64,000 nucleotides of DNA, from the NCBI RefSeq assembly GCF_023028105.1, contig NZ_CP095491.1, forward strand, positions 3,348,001 to 3,412,000, in the 5' to 3' direction. Positions 63,268-64,000 of the stretch are shown in pieces. Source of the stretch: Halosolutus gelatinilyticus (GTDB taxonomy: Archaea > Halobacteriota > Halobacteria > Halobacteriales > Natrialbaceae). Position numbers and translations under genes: made by a program. The notes below the pieces were generated by a model. It ran no database searches, was not told where the DNA came from, and worked only from the letters and a program-made list of their open reading frames with translations. Every line of letters begins with the position of its first letter. Positions within the stretch are counted from its first letter, which is position 1.

Positions 63268-64000
63268 GCGAGAAGTCAGTTACGACCGAGACGCCGACGG
63301 CGGCGGACGGAACGATCGAGGGGATCGGACTCCGAACGATAGGGTTGTACGCCACGCTGCTCGGCCTGATCGCGTTCTACCTCATCCCGATCGAGTCGGG
63401 GCTCGTGACGTCGATCAAGACCTCGGAAGCGCTGCGCGAGACCTGGCCCTTCCTACCGCCGGGACTCAGCGGGATCACGTTCGAGAAGTGGCAGGTAGCC
63501 TACGAGTTCCTCGCGCCGGGGATGGTCAACAGCCTCCTGTTTACGATCCCGTCGACGATCCTCTGTGCGATCTTCGGCAGCATGGCCGCCTACGGCCTGA
63601 CGCTGGTCAAGTGGCGCGGCCAGATCGCCGTCCTCGCGCTGTTCATCGCGGGCATCTTCGTTCCGTACCAGGCGGTGATCGTTCCCCTCTACGAGTTCTG
63701 GGCCCAGTGGGCCCAGCTGGACACGCGCCTCGCGTTCCTGTGGGGCCTGCCGCTGCTCGACGAGCACCACGCGACGATCCTCGAACTGATCATCACGCAC
63801 ACGGCGTACGGCATCCCGATCATCACGCTGCTGTTCCGCTCGCAGTACAAGACGATGTCCGAGGAGATGATCGAGGCCGCGAGACTCGACGGCGCGTCGG
63901 TCTGGCGGGTCTACCGCCGGATCGTTCTACCGCTGTCGGTCCCGATGTTCGCGGTGGTGTTCATCTTCCAGTTCACCCAGATATGGAACGAGTTCCTGTT
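63264..64000 (+). CDS. Sugar ABC transporter permease, MalG type (3' end missing)
   Basis: About 245 residues visible from ATG 63264, which overlaps the stop of the previous permease; the gene runs off the right edge. Helices begin near LYATLLGLIAFYLIP; the EAA loop is EAARLDGASVWRVYRRIVLPLS. It pairs with the MalF-type permease. The ATPase would be expected to the right of the window. Confidence 0.94.
   Translation, partial: MSEKSVTTETPTAADGTIEGIGLRTIGLYATLLGLIAFYLIPIESGLVTSIKTSEALRETWPFLPPGLSGITFEKWQVAYEFLAPGMVNSLLFTIPSTILCAIFGSMAAYGLTLVKWRGQIAVLALFIAGIFVPYQAVIVPLYEFWAQWAQLDTRLAFLWGLPLLDEHHATILELIITHTAYGIPIITLLFRSQYKTMSEEMIEAARLDGASVWRVYRRIVLPLSVPMFAVVFIFQFTQIWNEFL

Overview
The window is a piece of a haloarchaeal chromosome. 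The DNA is GC-rich, and the proteins are strongly acidic with Asp/Glu-rich linkers. There are archaeal transcription factors (TFB and RNA polymerase subunit L), archaeal diphthamide synthase Dph2, HalX response regulators, a salactin-type actin, Tat-type lipoproteins and many short overlaps between consecutive genes. Several genes look leaderless, with a TATA-like element 25-30 bases before the start codon. I see no rRNA, tRNA, CRISPR array or insertion sequence. Both ends cut genes: an aminotransferase on the left and a sugar ABC permease on the right. The genus cannot be fixed from the sequence.

Layout: 1-6.2 kb holds the aminotransferase, two tandem Eis-like acetyltransferases and two FAD amine/amino-acid oxidoreductases. 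6.5-9.1 kb holds a PAS/PAS/GAF histidine-kinase-like protein without its phospho-histidine, and a HalX response regulator. 9.3-14.6 kb holds purL, a PHP-domain protein overlapping an asparagine-synthase-like PP-loop enzyme, and an Mrp-type Fe-S carrier ATPase. 14.8-19.5 kb is a respiratory membrane module: a four-cluster Fe-S protein with an internal Tat-like motif, an NrfD membrane subunit, two duplicated small membrane proteins and a Bat/DmsR-type regulator. No molybdenum catalytic subunit is visible. 19.6-25.4 kb holds an epoxide-hydrolase-like enzyme, a tiny zinc-finger protein, TFB, gatC-gatA, a small unknown protein, an HTH protein with a 16-codon upstream ORF, and an NRDE/TANGO2 protein.

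25.5-35.4 kb is the menaquinone cluster on the minus strand: menF-menD, then menB, then menA-menC-menE with overlapping ends. Two plus-strand genes interrupt it, a methyltransferase and a J-domain gene that appears frameshifted. 35.4-44.2 kb is mixed housekeeping: a sulfite-oxidase-fold protein, small membrane proteins, an RHH regulator, hisF, a zinc-ribbon membrane protein, a lipoprotein, rpoL, a large rhomboid protease, a METTL5-like methyltransferase and small proteins. 44.2-46.3 kb is a salactin-like filament ATPase with a membrane protein directly upstream. 46.5-53.0 kb holds a degenerate HalX receiver, dph2, a double winged-helix protein, a metallo-beta-lactamase-fold hydrolase, a large acidic coiled-coil protein and a conserved unknown. 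53.3-54.8 kb is a DUF5805-type protein overlapping a tyrosine recombinase. About 1.3 kb of non-coding DNA follows, with stacked palindromes. 56.0-58.7 kb is a TetR regulator with an ABC-2 transporter. 58.8-64 kb is a zinc-finger protein, fumC, and a sugar ABC importer (binding protein plus two permeases).

Themes worth following: in-frame inserts built from DNA hairpins in three unrelated genes; the respiratory module with no catalytic subunit; signalling proteins that keep their fold but lose catalytic residues; the salactin-membrane protein pair; and the recombinase beside palindrome-rich non-coding DNA.
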